64,000 nucleotides of DNA from Pseudomonas fluorescens (GCF_900636825.1 NZ_LR134318.1:5503501-5567500), one strand, 5' to 3'; positions 1-8,308 are shown, numbered from the stretch's first letter. Notes: generated by a model from the sequence alone, not told the origin. Numbers and translations are program-made.

Positions 1-31
1 CCATGTCCTTGTAATGTTCAGACAGCGACAT
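1..31 (-). CDS. 5' end of an unidentified divergent gene (partial)
   Basis: Only the first ten codons are inside the window (MSLSEHYKDM on the minus strand). A GGGGAG ribosome-binding site lies a suitable distance upstream of the ATG at position 31, and the frame stays open to the window edge. It would be transcribed divergently from ltaE. The peptide is too short to name. In P. aeruginosa, serine hydroxymethyltransferase and sarcosine oxidase genes lie beyond ltaE, but this start does not look like either protein. Confidence 0.4.
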   Translation of the reverse strand, partial: MSLSEHYKDM

Positions 32-119
32 CCCGTGTGCTCCCCGGAAGATCTTCGGTAAAGTGCGCACCATCATTGACCACGAGCCTTCACAAGAGTC
101 TCGACCACGGAAGCCGGCC

Positions 120-1160
120 ATGACCGACAAGAGCCAACAATTCGCCAGTGACAACTATTCCGGTATCTGCCCTGAAGCCTGGGCAGCCATGGAACAGGCC
201 AACCACGGCCACCAGCGCGCTTACGGCGACGATGAATGGACCGCACGCGCGGCCGACCATTTCCGCAAATTGTTTGAAACCGACTGCGAAGTGTTTTTCG
301 CCTTCAACGGCACCGCCGCCAACTCGCTGGCCCTGTCATCTCTGTGCCAGAGTTACCACAGCGTGATCTGCTCGGAAACCGCCCACGTCGAAACCGACGA
401 ATGCGGCGCGCCGGAATTTTTCTCCAACGGTTCGAAACTGCTGATCGCTGGCACCGAAAACGGCAAGATCACGCCACAGTCGATCCGCGAAGTCGCACTC
501 AAGCGCCAAGACATTCACTACCCGAAACCGCGTGTGGTAACCCTGACCCAGGCCACCGAAGTCGGCAGCGTCTACACCCCGGAAGAAGTCCGCGCCATCA
601 GCGCCACCTGCAAGGAATTGGGCCTGCACCTGCACATGGACGGCGCGCGTTTCTCCAACGCTTGTGCGTATCTGGGCTGCTCGCCCGCCGATCTGACCTG
701 GAAGGCCGGGGTCGATGTGCTGTGCTTTGGCGGCACCAAGAACGGCATGGCCGTCGGTGAAGCGATCCTGTTCTTCAACCACAAACTGGCGGAAGACTTC
801 GATTACCGCTGCAAACAGGCCGGGCAACTGGCGTCGAAAATGCGCTTCCTATCGGCACCGTGGGTCGGCATTCTGGAAAACGACGCCTGGTTGAAATATG
901 CCCGTCACGCCAACCATTGCGCGCAACTGCTGGCCGAACTGGTCAGCGACATCCCCGGCGTCGAACTGATGTTCCCGGTGCAGGCCAACGGTGTGTTCCT
1001 GCAACTGTCGGAACCGGCCATCGCCGCCCTGACCGCCAGGAACTGGCGCTTCTACACCTTCATTGGCAAGGGCGGCGCACGCTTCATGTGCTCGTGGGAC
1101 ACCGATGAAGAACGCGTACGCGAATTGGCGCGCGACATTCGCGAAGTGATGTCGGCCTGA
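120..1160 (+). CDS. ltaE: Low-specificity L-threonine aldolase
   Basis: PLP-dependent cytosolic enzyme that cleaves L-threonine and L-allo-threonine to glycine and acetaldehyde. The 346-residue length is the usual Pseudomonas length. The PLP lysine is K207 in the motif CFGGTKNGM, and an HMDGARF segment typical of the beta-eliminating lyase / threonine aldolase fold precedes it. The ATG at 120 is chosen over the upstream in-frame start at 63 because GGAAG sits six bases before it and the family begins here. The gene stands at the edge of the betaine-catabolic region, as I recall from P. aeruginosa, which suggests a role in the glycine/serine pool released by sarcosine breakdown. Confidence 0.92.
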   Translation: MTDKSQQFASDNYSGICPEAWAAMEQANHGHQRAYGDDEWTARAADHFRKLFETDCEVFFAFNGTAANSLALSSLCQSYHSVICSETAHVETDECGAPEFFSNGSKLLIAGTENGKITPQSIREVALKRQDIHYPKPRVVTLTQATEVGSVYTPEEVRAISATCKELGLHLHMDGARFSNACAYLGCSPADLTWKAGVDVLCFGGTKNGMAVGEAILFFNHKLAEDFDYRCKQAGQLASKMRFLSAPWVGILENDAWLKYARHANHCAQLLAELVSDIPGVELMFPVQANGVFLQLSEPAIAALTARNWRFYTFIGKGGARFMCSWDTDEERVRELARDIREVMSA

Positions 1161-1488
1161 CGCCAATCCGACACTGGTCTTCTCACGCTTCGCGCCTCCT
1201 TTCTGGCGTACCGCAAGATTCAAGGACCGCCCGGAGCTGACAAATTGACGCGCACCCTGTAGGAGCTGCCGCAGGCTGCGATCTTTTGATTTTTGTTTTT
1301 CACAATCGAAACCAGGGTCAAGACATCGCAGCCTGCGGCAGCTCCTACATGGACGATGACGCCTGTTTCGCGAGTGGAATCGCCAGCCATCTCACTGCGC
1401 GATTTTCGGAATCGGACTACGCCCCGACCTACATAAAATACAAAAACCTCGCCATAGACTGCCCACTGACTTTTCAAGAGAACAGGCT
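1161..1488. other. Intergenic region between ltaE and hcp
   Basis: This 328-base gap holds one inverted pair of the GTAGGAGCTGCCGCAGG palindromic repeat (1259-1349). After it comes an AT-richer stretch (about 1425-1455, with TACATAAAATACAAAAA) that is the likely promoter zone of the hcp trio. A purine-rich AGAGAACAGG precedes the hcp ATG. I see no open frame with coding character. Confidence 0.5.
1259..1349. repeat. REP-type inverted pair (GTAGGAGCTGCCG family)
   Basis: Two head-to-head copies of GTAGGAGCTGCCGCAGGCTGCGATC separated by about 40 bases, able to form a long hairpin. The same family occurs at nine or more other places in this window, always between genes. This is the REPIN arrangement known from the P. 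fluorescens group. Confidence 0.85.
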
Positions 1489-1974
1489 ATGGCGATCCCC
1501 GGTTACATGACGATCACGGGTAAGACTCAAGGGCTGATTTCAGCAGGCTGCTCAACGCCTGACTCTGTCGGCAACAAATATCAGTCGGCACATACCGATG
1601 AAATCATGGTGCTCTCGTACAGCCACAATCTGGCCAACATCGACAACACCCGTCGCGCCACCCATGCGCCGATCATTGTCACCAAGAATGTCGACAAGTC
1701 CTCGCCGCTGCTGGCCCAAGCCCTGGCCACCCGGGAAGAAATCAACTGCACCATCAACTTCTACCGAACCTCCCCACAAGGCCAGCAGGAAAAATACTAT
1801 TCCGTCTCGATCGACGGCGCGGTGCTCACCGAACTGAACCTGGATATGCCCCACGTCATTCTGCACAACGATGCCCAACCTCAGGAGCAGGTCGCCATTC
1901 GTTATCGTGGTATCAGTTGGGTACATCACCTCGCCGGGACCAGCGGGCATGCCTCGTGGGGCGAAGAAGGTTGA
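1489..1974 (+). CDS. hcp: Hcp family type VI secretion tube protein (TssD)
   Basis: Forms the hexameric rings of the type VI secretion inner tube and can carry effectors inside the ring. The 161-residue protein begins MAIPGYMTITGKTQGLISAG, the classic Hcp start, and contains the HTDEIMVLSYSH and RYRGISWVHHLAGTSG segments seen in the enterobacterial-type Hcp group. No structural T6SS genes (sheath, baseplate, ClpV) lie nearby, so this is an orphan locus that must work with a secretion machine encoded elsewhere. Its TGA stop overlaps the TTG start of the next gene, so the two are translationally coupled, and that gene is probably its cargo. Confidence 0.88.
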   Translation: MAIPGYMTITGKTQGLISAGCSTPDSVGNKYQSAHTDEIMVLSYSHNLANIDNTRRATHAPIIVTKNVDKSSPLLAQALATREEINCTINFYRTSPQGQQEKYYSVSIDGAVLTELNLDMPHVILHNDAQPQEQVAIRYRGISWVHHLAGTSGHASWGEEG

Positions 1975-3434
1975 CCGATCAGCGCCATGGTCTCAGCGAC
2001 GTTCAACACCTCGCCGGCAAGCTGCTCGCACAGGCACAGACAGTCGGCTCACGTCATCTGGCATTCGGCAGTGCGCGCGTGCAGTTCAATCATGACGTCG
2101 CGCGCTTCGCCAAGGGCGTTGTCGATGATGTCGCCAGCGGCCGTCTTTCAGCGGACATGGGCCTTGACGCCCTCGCACAGGAACAGCGCCATCTTCTGAA
2201 CCAATCCAGAGTTCTGGTACGCGGCATCAAAGGCGCCGTTCCTGAAATGGTGAAAAAACGTCCGTTATCGATGCTCAGGCAAATTCCCTCGCGCTCCGAT
2301 CCAGACAGGTTGCTGCGCGCGATTTATCAGCAGAACCTCAGAGTGGCGCGCCTGAATAACAGCAACACCGCGCCCAGTCCGCACCCTTTCAACGATTTGA
2401 AGTTCTTCCCCAGCGAACACTGGCCGCAAGAACGTACAGCCCCACAAGAGCCAGGTTTTTACATCGTGCCGAAAAGCGTTTCCGCAGAGAAGCTCGAGGC
2501 ACAGCTGTTCCCCTCCGCCAACCCGAACGTCATTGCCAAATTCCGCAGCCTGAACCGCCATCCAGACGTGGTGAAAGCCGGTTCGATGATCGTGCTAAGT
2601 GATCCAGACAATCGGCAATGCACTTACGAAGAATCACTGCTGATGCAGACCGCGCATTTCGTCAGTACGACACTGGAACCGCTGACCGTGGCAGAAGCGG
2701 ATTTTATGGCGCAGCACTATGGCGTGATTCAGACGGCACTTGCGTATGAATCAAAGGTGATTGGCGTCGTCACGGCAATGGCGGCTAATCATCTGGAGGG
2801 CATAAACCGGGCTCTCGAGGATCTCGAGAATTTGCACAGCGGTACCCTTAAGCCAAATAGCCGCCTAAGCACTGAGGAATTCCTAAACAAACGTGAGCAA
2901 CTGCTCAAAAAGTTGGACGTCCAGCTCAATCGGTTTACCCGGCAAAGCATTGGCCTCCCCGATCACCCGACTCTCAAGACCGCTCTCGGTATCGGTCACC
3001 CCCACCTTGTGCACCGCTGGAGGAAAGCCGGCGGCATCGGCCAGAACCCGGGTTATGCCACGCATATTCGAGCAGTCAGCCAAGCATCACAGTACGTCAA
3101 ATATGGCGGCTGGATCGGCACAGCGGTGGGCGGTAGTGCCTCTGCCTTGAAAGTGCAGGACGTTTGCATGCACGGAAGCGCGACGGCGTGTGAAAAAGTG
3201 AAATTCACTGAGAGCGGGAGCTTTCTGGGTGGCGTGGGTGGCGGGATATTTGCCGGCGCGCTCGTAAGCTTGACTGCGTCAACGATCTGCGTAGCAGTTG
3301 GTCTCCCGACTGGCGGGCTCGGCACGGTTCTTTGCGGTGCTGTATTGGCAGGCGTCGGAAGTTATGCCGGCGGGACTTTGGGCGAAAAAGGCGGCGAACG
3401 GATCGCAGAGAAAGTATACGAGGCTGTTAGATGA
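1971..3434 (+). CDS. Putative Hcp-linked pore-forming T6SS effector with C-terminal glycine zipper
   Basis: A 487-residue protein when read from the TTG at 1971, which overlaps the hcp stop (TTGA). No in-frame ATG exists near this point, and the purine run AAGAAGG lies directly before it. Residues 1-370 are helical, without a known enzyme motif. From about residue 378 to 480 the chain is glycine-rich and hydrophobic (GGWIGTAVGGSA, then GSFLGGVGGGIFAGALVSL and GTVLCGAVLAGVGSYAGGTL), a glycine-zipper layout like membrane-inserting toxins and bacteriocins. Position after hcp and the ATGA overlap with a multi-pass membrane gene suggest an effector-immunity pair acting on the inner membrane. At about 53 kDa it is large for an Hcp-lumen cargo. 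The function is inferred, not shown. Confidence 0.7.
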   Translation: MTDQRHGLSDVQHLAGKLLAQAQTVGSRHLAFGSARVQFNHDVARFAKGVVDDVASGRLSADMGLDALAQEQRHLLNQSRVLVRGIKGAVPEMVKKRPLSMLRQIPSRSDPDRLLRAIYQQNLRVARLNNSNTAPSPHPFNDLKFFPSEHWPQERTAPQEPGFYIVPKSVSAEKLEAQLFPSANPNVIAKFRSLNRHPDVVKAGSMIVLSDPDNRQCTYEESLLMQTAHFVSTTLEPLTVAEADFMAQHYGVIQTALAYESKVIGVVTAMAANHLEGINRALEDLENLHSGTLKPNSRLSTEEFLNKREQLLKKLDVQLNRFTRQSIGLPDHPTLKTALGIGHPHLVHRWRKAGGIGQNPGYATHIRAVSQASQYVKYGGWIGTAVGGSASALKVQDVCMHGSATACEKVKFTESGSFLGGVGGGIFAGALVSLTASTICVAVGLPTGGLGTVLCGAVLAGVGSYAGGTLGEKGGERIAEKVYEAVR

Positions 3435-4195
3435 CCCTTCGCACTTCAGAGAAAATATTCCTGCTGATTGGCATTGTAGACTTCATCGGTATATTCAGTT
3501 TATTAGGCGTGATGTTGTATGTCGCCAAAACCAAAACCGAAACCATATTAAGCCATCTAACAAACAGTTCTATCTCGAGCAAATTAATAATGCTTTGGCA
3601 CGGAGGCCCTTGGGGCAGAATCTACATGATGGGAGAAGTGTTTGGCATCATGAGATGCCCTGAGTTGTATATTCATACCGGAAGACTTTGCGCGAAAGAT
3701 TTCGAACACTTCCCGCGAAAGCTTAGAAATAACTTAATCGCTTTATACAGAATGGTTTTCTTTTTTTTTGCAATTATGGTGTGCCTGGGAGTTTTCTCGT
3801 CCACAGACTCCATAAGCGAGATCGCACAAGGCCCGATAGCGATTATTGCGATAGTGAGTTTCACAGGTCTTGTGTTGGTAAATGGAATTTTGCTTTATAT
3901 CGCCAAGAGAAGGCTGGCCTTGATCCTGGACAGCCTTAAGCGCAGCTCGATTACTTCGTCTTTAGTGATGTTATGGCAAGCGGGCCTGGGCGGGCGCATT
4001 TACATGCTGGGAGAGATTTTTGGGATTCTCAAAAAGCCATCACGATATATCTCCCAAGGCAAAGTCAGCGCAGTAGACGTGAAGAATTTCCCACCGAAAC
4101 TCAAACGCGACCTGCTAACCCTGAATAAATATCAGCAAATATTTGGCCTTACCTTCGTAGGTTTTGGCTTGCTCGCACTGTCCGGACTGACTTGA
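3431..4195 (+). CDS. Putative membrane immunity protein with an internal tandem duplication
   Basis: 254 residues, four hydrophobic segments (about 10-31, 107-123, 136-157 and 236-253). The chain is two copies of one unit: residues 32-106 align to 158-232 without gaps at an offset of 126, with 36 of 75 identical positions by my count (shared SSI.S.L.MLW, GRIYM.GE.FGI and FP.KL motifs). The ATG overlaps the effector stop (ATGA), the usual arrangement for a cognate immunity gene, and an inner-membrane location fits protection from a pore former. The DNA is visibly more AT-rich than its neighbours (for example a ten-T run at 3760-3769), a sign of horizontal acquisition. No named family recognised. 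Confidence 0.68.
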   Translation: MTLRTSEKIFLLIGIVDFIGIFSLLGVMLYVAKTKTETILSHLTNSSISSKLIMLWHGGPWGRIYMMGEVFGIMRCPELYIHTGRLCAKDFEHFPRKLRNNLIALYRMVFFFFAIMVCLGVFSSTDSISEIAQGPIAIIAIVSFTGLVLVNGILLYIAKRRLALILDSLKRSSITSSLVMLWQAGLGGRIYMLGEIFGILKKPSRYISQGKVSAVDVKNFPPKLKRDLLTLNKYQQIFGLTFVGFGLLALSGLT

Positions 4196-4211
4196 AACCA
4201 AGATTTTCCGC

Positions 4212-4236
4212 GCGATCTCCTTTTTGAGGAGATCGC
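4212..4236. terminator. Hairpin between convergent immunity gene and gbcB
   Basis: Nine-base perfect stem GCGATCTCC / GGAGATCGC with a seven-base loop, between two convergent genes. It lacks a T-run on either strand, so it is a weak intrinsic terminator at best. Confidence 0.35.
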
Positions 4237-4252
4237 CCCAAGGCAAACCTAG

Positions 4253-5353
4253 TTAAAACTCAATCCGCACATCCCCCTTCGGCACGCTGCAGCACGACAA
4301 GATAAACCCTTCGGCCTCGTCTTCCTCGGTGATCCCGCCGTTGTGTTCCATCTCGACTTCGCCGCCCAGCTTCAGCACCTTGCACGTCCCGCAAATCCCC
4401 ATCCCGCAGGCTTTCGGGATCATTAACCCGAGCTTGGCTGCCGCCGCGTGAACGGTTTCGCCCGGTGCCACACGAATGCTTTTGCCGGACGAAGTGAATT
4501 CGACCTGATGCAGATCCGCTGCGTCGATTTCCGGCGCATCGGCGGCCTGTTCGGCCTGTTCCACTGCGTCGGCGCGGGCTTCGGGGGGTGTGGCGCCGAA
4601 GGATTCTTCGTGATAACGCGACATGTCGTAACCGGCCACTTCCAGCAGGCGCTTGACCGCGTTCATGTACGGCGTCGGGCCGCAGCAGAACACTTCGCGC
4701 TCAAGGAAGTCCGGAACCATCAATTCGAGCATCTTGTGATTCAGGTAACCGCGATAACCGGCCCATGGCTCACCGAGGCCGTGCTTCTCACAGATCAAAT
4801 GCAGGCTGAAGTTGTCGATCCGCGACGCCATGTGTTCCAGCTCGCGGTGGTAAATGATGTCTTTGGGCGAGCGAGCACTGTGCACGAACGTCATGTCGAC
4901 GTTGGCGTTGGTGTCGTAGAACCAGCGCGCCATCGACATGCACGGGGTGATGCCGACGCCGCCGCTCAGGTACAGGACTTTCGGGCTCGGGAAGTCCATG
5001 GCATTGAACAGCCCGACCGGCCCGTGTACCGCCAGCTCTTGCCCTTCATGCAGCGTGTCGTGCAGCCAGTTCGACACCTTGCCGCCCGGCACGCGCTTGA
5101 TCGTCACCGAAAAGCTGTACGGCACCGACGGCGAACTGGAAATGGTGTACGAACGCATGATCGGCTGGCCTTCGATTTCCAGCTCCAGCGTCACAAACTG
5201 GCCCGGCTTGAAGAAGAACAGGATCGGCTGGTCGGCCATAAAGCAAAAGGTGCGCACATCCCAGGTTTCCTGGATGACTTTGACGCAACGGACGATGTGT
5301 CGGCCATTGGCCCAAGTCTGGGTGGTGACCGGATTCAGGAAGCTGTTGGACAT
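4253..5353 (-). CDS. gbcB: Glycine betaine demethylase, ferredoxin-reductase subunit
   Basis: Passes electrons from NAD(P)H to the Rieske oxygenase GbcA, which removes one methyl group from glycine betaine to give dimethylglycine. The 366-residue chain has an FAD-binding motif (RSYTISSSP, about residue 70), an NAD-binding GGVGITPCMS motif, an FCCGPTPYM segment, and a C-terminal plant-type 2Fe-2S domain (ACGMGICGTCKVL with a later CC). The ATG at 5353, with GGAG six bases upstream, is preferred over the GTG at 5365. It is divergent from gbcA, with a shared regulatory region of about 300 bases. Confidence 0.93.
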   Translation of the reverse strand: MSNSFLNPVTTQTWANGRHIVRCVKVIQETWDVRTFCFMADQPILFFFKPGQFVTLELEIEGQPIMRSYTISSSPSVPYSFSVTIKRVPGGKVSNWLHDTLHEGQELAVHGPVGLFNAMDFPSPKVLYLSGGVGITPCMSMARWFYDTNANVDMTFVHSARSPKDIIYHRELEHMASRIDNFSLHLICEKHGLGEPWAGYRGYLNHKMLELMVPDFLEREVFCCGPTPYMNAVKRLLEVAGYDMSRYHEESFGATPPEARADAVEQAEQAADAPEIDAADLHQVEFTSSGKSIRVAPGETVHAAAAKLGLMIPKACGMGICGTCKVLKLGGEVEMEHNGGITEEDEAEGFILSCCSVPKGDVRIEF

Positions 5354-5649
5354 GCTGTTCTCCACGGCCGACTGTCGGCCTCATGTCGGCGATTCTGCGT
5401 ATAGCGCGAACCGTCCGTTTACCTATCCGCGACATTGACATACTTATCGCGACCAGCCCCCAACCACCGGGGCTTGCGCGTCGGGAACAGATTGCACCAT
5501 GTCGCCCATGGATAAGGTTCGCCCCAGCGCCGGCCCCACACTCGCCTCAACACATGACGACTTCTTTACACCTTGCGTAGCAACCGTTTTGCAGCACACC
5601 TGATCAGCCACTTTCGCCGGCCACGCAGAGGGCCATGAGGATTACATCG
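5354..5649. promoter_or_regulatory. gbcB/gbcA divergent regulatory region, candidate GbdR half-sites
   Basis: Two direct repeats stand out. TGTCGGC occurs at 5373 and 5384 (11 bases apart). CGCGAC, each preceded by TAT, occurs at 5428 and 5448 (20 bases apart, two helical turns). Paired direct half-sites at this spacing are typical for AraC-family activators, and GbdR is the known activator of gbcA and gbcB. Assigning these sites to GbdR is inference. Confidence 0.45.
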
Positions 5650-6945
5650 ATGGACGTCACCGCAAAAATCAGCCTGGGCGATCCGCTGGAACCCGCACGC
5701 AAGGCCACCGCACAGATGCTGCAGGAGCGCGAGCGCACCTTTTCCCTGCCGCAACCGTTTTACAGCGATGAACGGCTGTTCGATATCGACATGCAGGAAA
5801 TCTTTCAGAAAGAGTGGTTGATCGCCGGCATGACCTGCGAGATCCCCGCCAAGGGCAACTACCTGACCCTGCAGATCGGCAAAAACCCGATCATCGTCAT
5901 TCGTGGCGCCGAAGGCGTCGTGCATGCCTTCCACAACGTTTGCCGCCACCGTGGCTCGCGCCTGTGCACCAGTGAAAAAGGCAAAGTCGCCAAACTGGTC
6001 TGCCACTATCACCAGTGGACTTATGAACTGGACGGTCGCCTGTTGTTCGCAGGTACCGAAATGGGCGCCGACTTCGATATGAAGCAGTACGGCCTCAAAC
6101 CGGTGAACGTGAAAACGGCGGGCGGCTACATCTTCATCAGCCTGGCGGAGAACCCGCCGGCCATCGATGATTTCCTGTCGACGCTCAACCATTACATGGA
6201 ACCGTACGACATGGAGAACACCAAGGTGGCGATCACCACCACCTTGATGGAAAAGGCCAACTGGAAACTGGTGCTGGAAAACAACCGCGAGTGCTATCAC
6301 TGCAACGCGTCGCACCCGGAACTGCTGAAAACCCTGCTGGAATGGGACGACGTCACCGACCCGCGCGCTGATCAGGCGTTCAAGGATCACGTCGCTGCGT
6401 CCGCCGCTGCCTGGGAAGCCGAAAAGATCCCTTACGCCCACGCCAGTTTCGGCCTGCGCAATCGCATCGTGCGCATGCCGCTGCTCAAAGGCACCGTGTC
6501 AATGACCCTCGACGGCAAACAGGGCTGCGCCAAATTGATGGGCCGAATCAAGAATCCGGACCTTGGCTCCATGCGCATCCTGCACCTGCCGCATTCCTGG
6601 AACCACTGCATGGGCGATCACATCATCGTCTTTACGGTGTGGCCGATCAGCGCTCAGGAAACCATGGTTACTACCAAGTGGCTGGTGCACAAGGACGCGG
6701 TGGAAGGGGTCGATTACGACGTCGAGCGCATGCGTCAGGTGTGGGACGCGACCAACGATCAGGACCGGCGTCTGGCGGAAGAAAACCAGCGCGGCATCAA
6801 TTCCACGGCTTATCAGCCGGGGCCATACTCGAAGACTTATGAGTTTGGCGTGGTCAACTTTGTCGACTGGTACAGCGAGCGGATGCTGAACAACCTTGGG
6901 GCGGAACCTGCGCCATACCTTAAAGGCGTACCGGTTCAGGGCTGA
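5650..6945 (+). CDS. gbcA: Glycine betaine demethylase, Rieske oxygenase subunit
   Basis: Cytosolic ring-hydroxylating-type oxygenase that oxidatively demethylates glycine betaine to dimethylglycine and formaldehyde, with GbcB as reductase. The Rieske 2Fe-2S ligands are C98-x-H100 and C118-x2-H121. The catalytic non-haem iron motif is around N212-R-E-C-Y-H217 with H222. The ATG at 5650 (431 residues) is chosen because GAGG lies nine bases upstream and the product then begins MDVTAKISLGDP as in homologues. An in-frame ATG at 5635 is possible but less well spaced. Confidence 0.94.
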   Translation: MDVTAKISLGDPLEPARKATAQMLQERERTFSLPQPFYSDERLFDIDMQEIFQKEWLIAGMTCEIPAKGNYLTLQIGKNPIIVIRGAEGVVHAFHNVCRHRGSRLCTSEKGKVAKLVCHYHQWTYELDGRLLFAGTEMGADFDMKQYGLKPVNVKTAGGYIFISLAENPPAIDDFLSTLNHYMEPYDMENTKVAITTTLMEKANWKLVLENNRECYHCNASHPELLKTLLEWDDVTDPRADQAFKDHVAASAAAWEAEKIPYAHASFGLRNRIVRMPLLKGTVSMTLDGKQGCAKLMGRIKNPDLGSMRILHLPHSWNHCMGDHIIVFTVWPISAQETMVTTKWLVHKDAVEGVDYDVERMRQVWDATNDQDRRLAEENQRGINSTAYQPGPYSKTYEFGVVNFVDWYSERMLNNLGAEPAPYLKGVPVQG

Positions 6946-6951
6946 TCAGGA

Positions 6952-7045
6952 TCAAAAGATCGTCCGAACCCGGCCCGAGCCTGCGGCAGCTCCTACAGGT
7001 GGAATGCATTCCCCTGTGGGAGCGAGCCTGCGCGCGATAGCTGTT
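6952..7045. repeat. Degenerate REP-type pair
   Basis: A half element of the GTAGGAGCTGCCG family (AAAAGATCG then GCCTGCGGCAGCTCCTACAG) is followed by a half element of a second family (CTGTGGGAGCGAGCCTGC). The two are fused back to back with damaged inner ends. This appears to be a decayed or hybrid palindromic element. Confidence 0.6.
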
Positions 7046-7137
7046 TCACATTCACCTCCGGAATGTGGATTGCACAATTTCTGACCAATTACTCAGCGCC
7101 CCATAGCCACCAAGCCCTCCAGCCTTCCGCAAACAAG

Positions 7138-7680
7138 TTATCCACATACCCGCCCACAGCAAATGGGGGTAACTGTGGATGAGTCAAAAAATATCTCTCT
7201 GATTTGCAAAGAAAAACCGTGACTTATCCAGAAGTCCGGTTTCGCCTGGCTGATGATCGTTTTTTGATCAACAGACTGAAAGCCACGTCATTAAAGGCTC
7301 ACATGGGAGAGCAAACACCTTATCCACAGAAGCGCCAACAGAGATCTTGGGTAACTTCGGATCAGCTGTGGAAAAGTGCTGAAACCGTTGAAAAATAACT
7401 CGTTGCGAGCAATTGGTCCCAACAAACGCCTGGATTGATCAGTTATTGATCATCGCCACGATAGCCCCGTTTTGTATGGCTCTCAGAGGTTAGCGAACAA
7501 CTTATCCACAGAAGCGCCAACAGAGATTGGGGGCAACTCCAAGAGTTATCCCGGGAAAAACTCGCGTAGAAACCGTCACTTAGGCTGTTTGTTTTTTGAT
7601 CTGCGGCCCGCACGCCACGGTTGGCATGGCTTGCAGCGAAGCGCGAACACGTTATCCACAGAACGACCAACAGAGATTGT
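7138..7680. repeat. Diverged ~182-bp tandem repeat carrying four perfect DnaA boxes
   Basis: TTATCCACA, the strict DnaA-box 9-mer, occurs at 7138, 7320, 7502 and 7652 in the same orientation (spacings 182, 182 and 150). At copies 2-4 the conserved core continues as TTATCCACAGAAGCGCCAAC, followed by AGAGAT (AACGACC in the last copy). Upstream of the core each of these units has a TTGATC and a short tract ending GC(G)AACA. Downstream there is GG(G)(T/C)AACT, and AAACCGT at 7214, 7382 and 7570. Near-boxes TGTGGATGA (7174), TGTGGAAAA (7368) and GTGGATAAC (7697) point the other way. No credible gene overlaps the array: open frames here arise from the repeat itself. A DnaA-binding or titrating locus is possible, but oriC genes are absent. 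Confidence 0.75.
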
Positions 7681-7710
7681 GTGTAAACCGAGGCCAGTGG
7701 ATAACCTGAC

Positions 7711-8277
7711 TTATGCTCGAAGCATTAAATAGGCGTCGCCCGTTACCCGAATCATCGGATGGGGAACAACCCGGCAAGTTTTGACGATGCCAAAGCCATG
7801 GCGCTCGTAAAAGCGGCGCGCGCCAGTGTTGGCAGCGTAGTCGATCAGGCTCAGGCCTTTGAGCGCGAGTTGATCGGCGCGTGCCTGGGCATGCTCAAGG
7901 AACCGCACGCCCAAGCCTTGGTTGCGCCAGCCTTCATGCAACGCCAGACTTGAGATGTACAGCGTGTCCGCCGCTTCCATGTCGGCGTAAGGCGCCAGCA
8001 CTGGGTCGGTAGGCGGTGTCGGGGCTGGATCTTCGCGCATGACGTAACTGTGCATCATGCCGACGACGCGGCCACCGGCCTCGGCAATCAGACAGTTCTG
8101 CCAGGAAAAATCCACATCGTCGCGGGCATAGCGCCGCTCCCCGACATCCAGCAGCCCCTCCCCAGGTTCGGCTAACTGACTCCAGATGTAGTCCGAAGCG
8201 CCCTCCGAAGAGATTTGAAACAAACGCGCGATATCACGCGCATCCTCGCGCCGTGCAGGTCGAAACTCGACAGTCAT
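7711..8277 (-). CDS. GNAT family N-acetyltransferase
   Basis: 188-residue cytosolic acyl-CoA-dependent acetyltransferase of unknown substrate. The acetyl-CoA binding motif A is visible as ISSLALHEGWRNQGLG (with the Q/R-x-x-G-x-G signature), and motif B as YAANTGARRFYERHGF near the C terminus. It stands alone between the DnaA-box array and a palindromic repeat, and is not part of the betaine operons. The start MTVEFRPARREDA is typical for the family. Confidence 0.85.
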   Translation of the reverse strand: MTVEFRPARREDARDIARLFQISSEGASDYIWSQLAEPGEGLLDVGERRYARDDVDFSWQNCLIAEAGGRVVGMMHSYVMREDPAPTPPTDPVLAPYADMEAADTLYISSLALHEGWRNQGLGVRFLEHAQARADQLALKGLSLIDYAANTGARRFYERHGFGIVKTCRVVPHPMIRVTGDAYLMLRA

Positions 8278-8308
8278 TCACTTGGTTCCTTGTAGTGAGC
8301 AGAAAACC

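Noticed and set aside
3298-3663. 121-codon plus-strand frame spanning the end of the effector and the start of the immunity gene
   Set aside because: Overlaps two better-supported frames that share an ATGA junction; no family features.
7204-7398. 64-codon plus-strand frame in the same array
   Set aside because: Covers repeat sequence and has no start signal or similarity; not conserved in phase among units.
7138-7660. Possible chromosomal origin of replication
   Set aside because: Although DnaA boxes are present, there is no dnaA/dnaN/gyrB/parAB neighbourhood and no clear AT-rich unwinding region with 13-mers; reported as a DnaA-box array instead.
7443-7670. 75-codon minus-strand frame inside the DnaA-box array with an internally repeated peptide (LLWISCS / VVLWITCS)
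   Set aside because: The peptide repeat is produced by the underlying DNA repeat. No ribosome-binding site, and the frame is broken in the other units.
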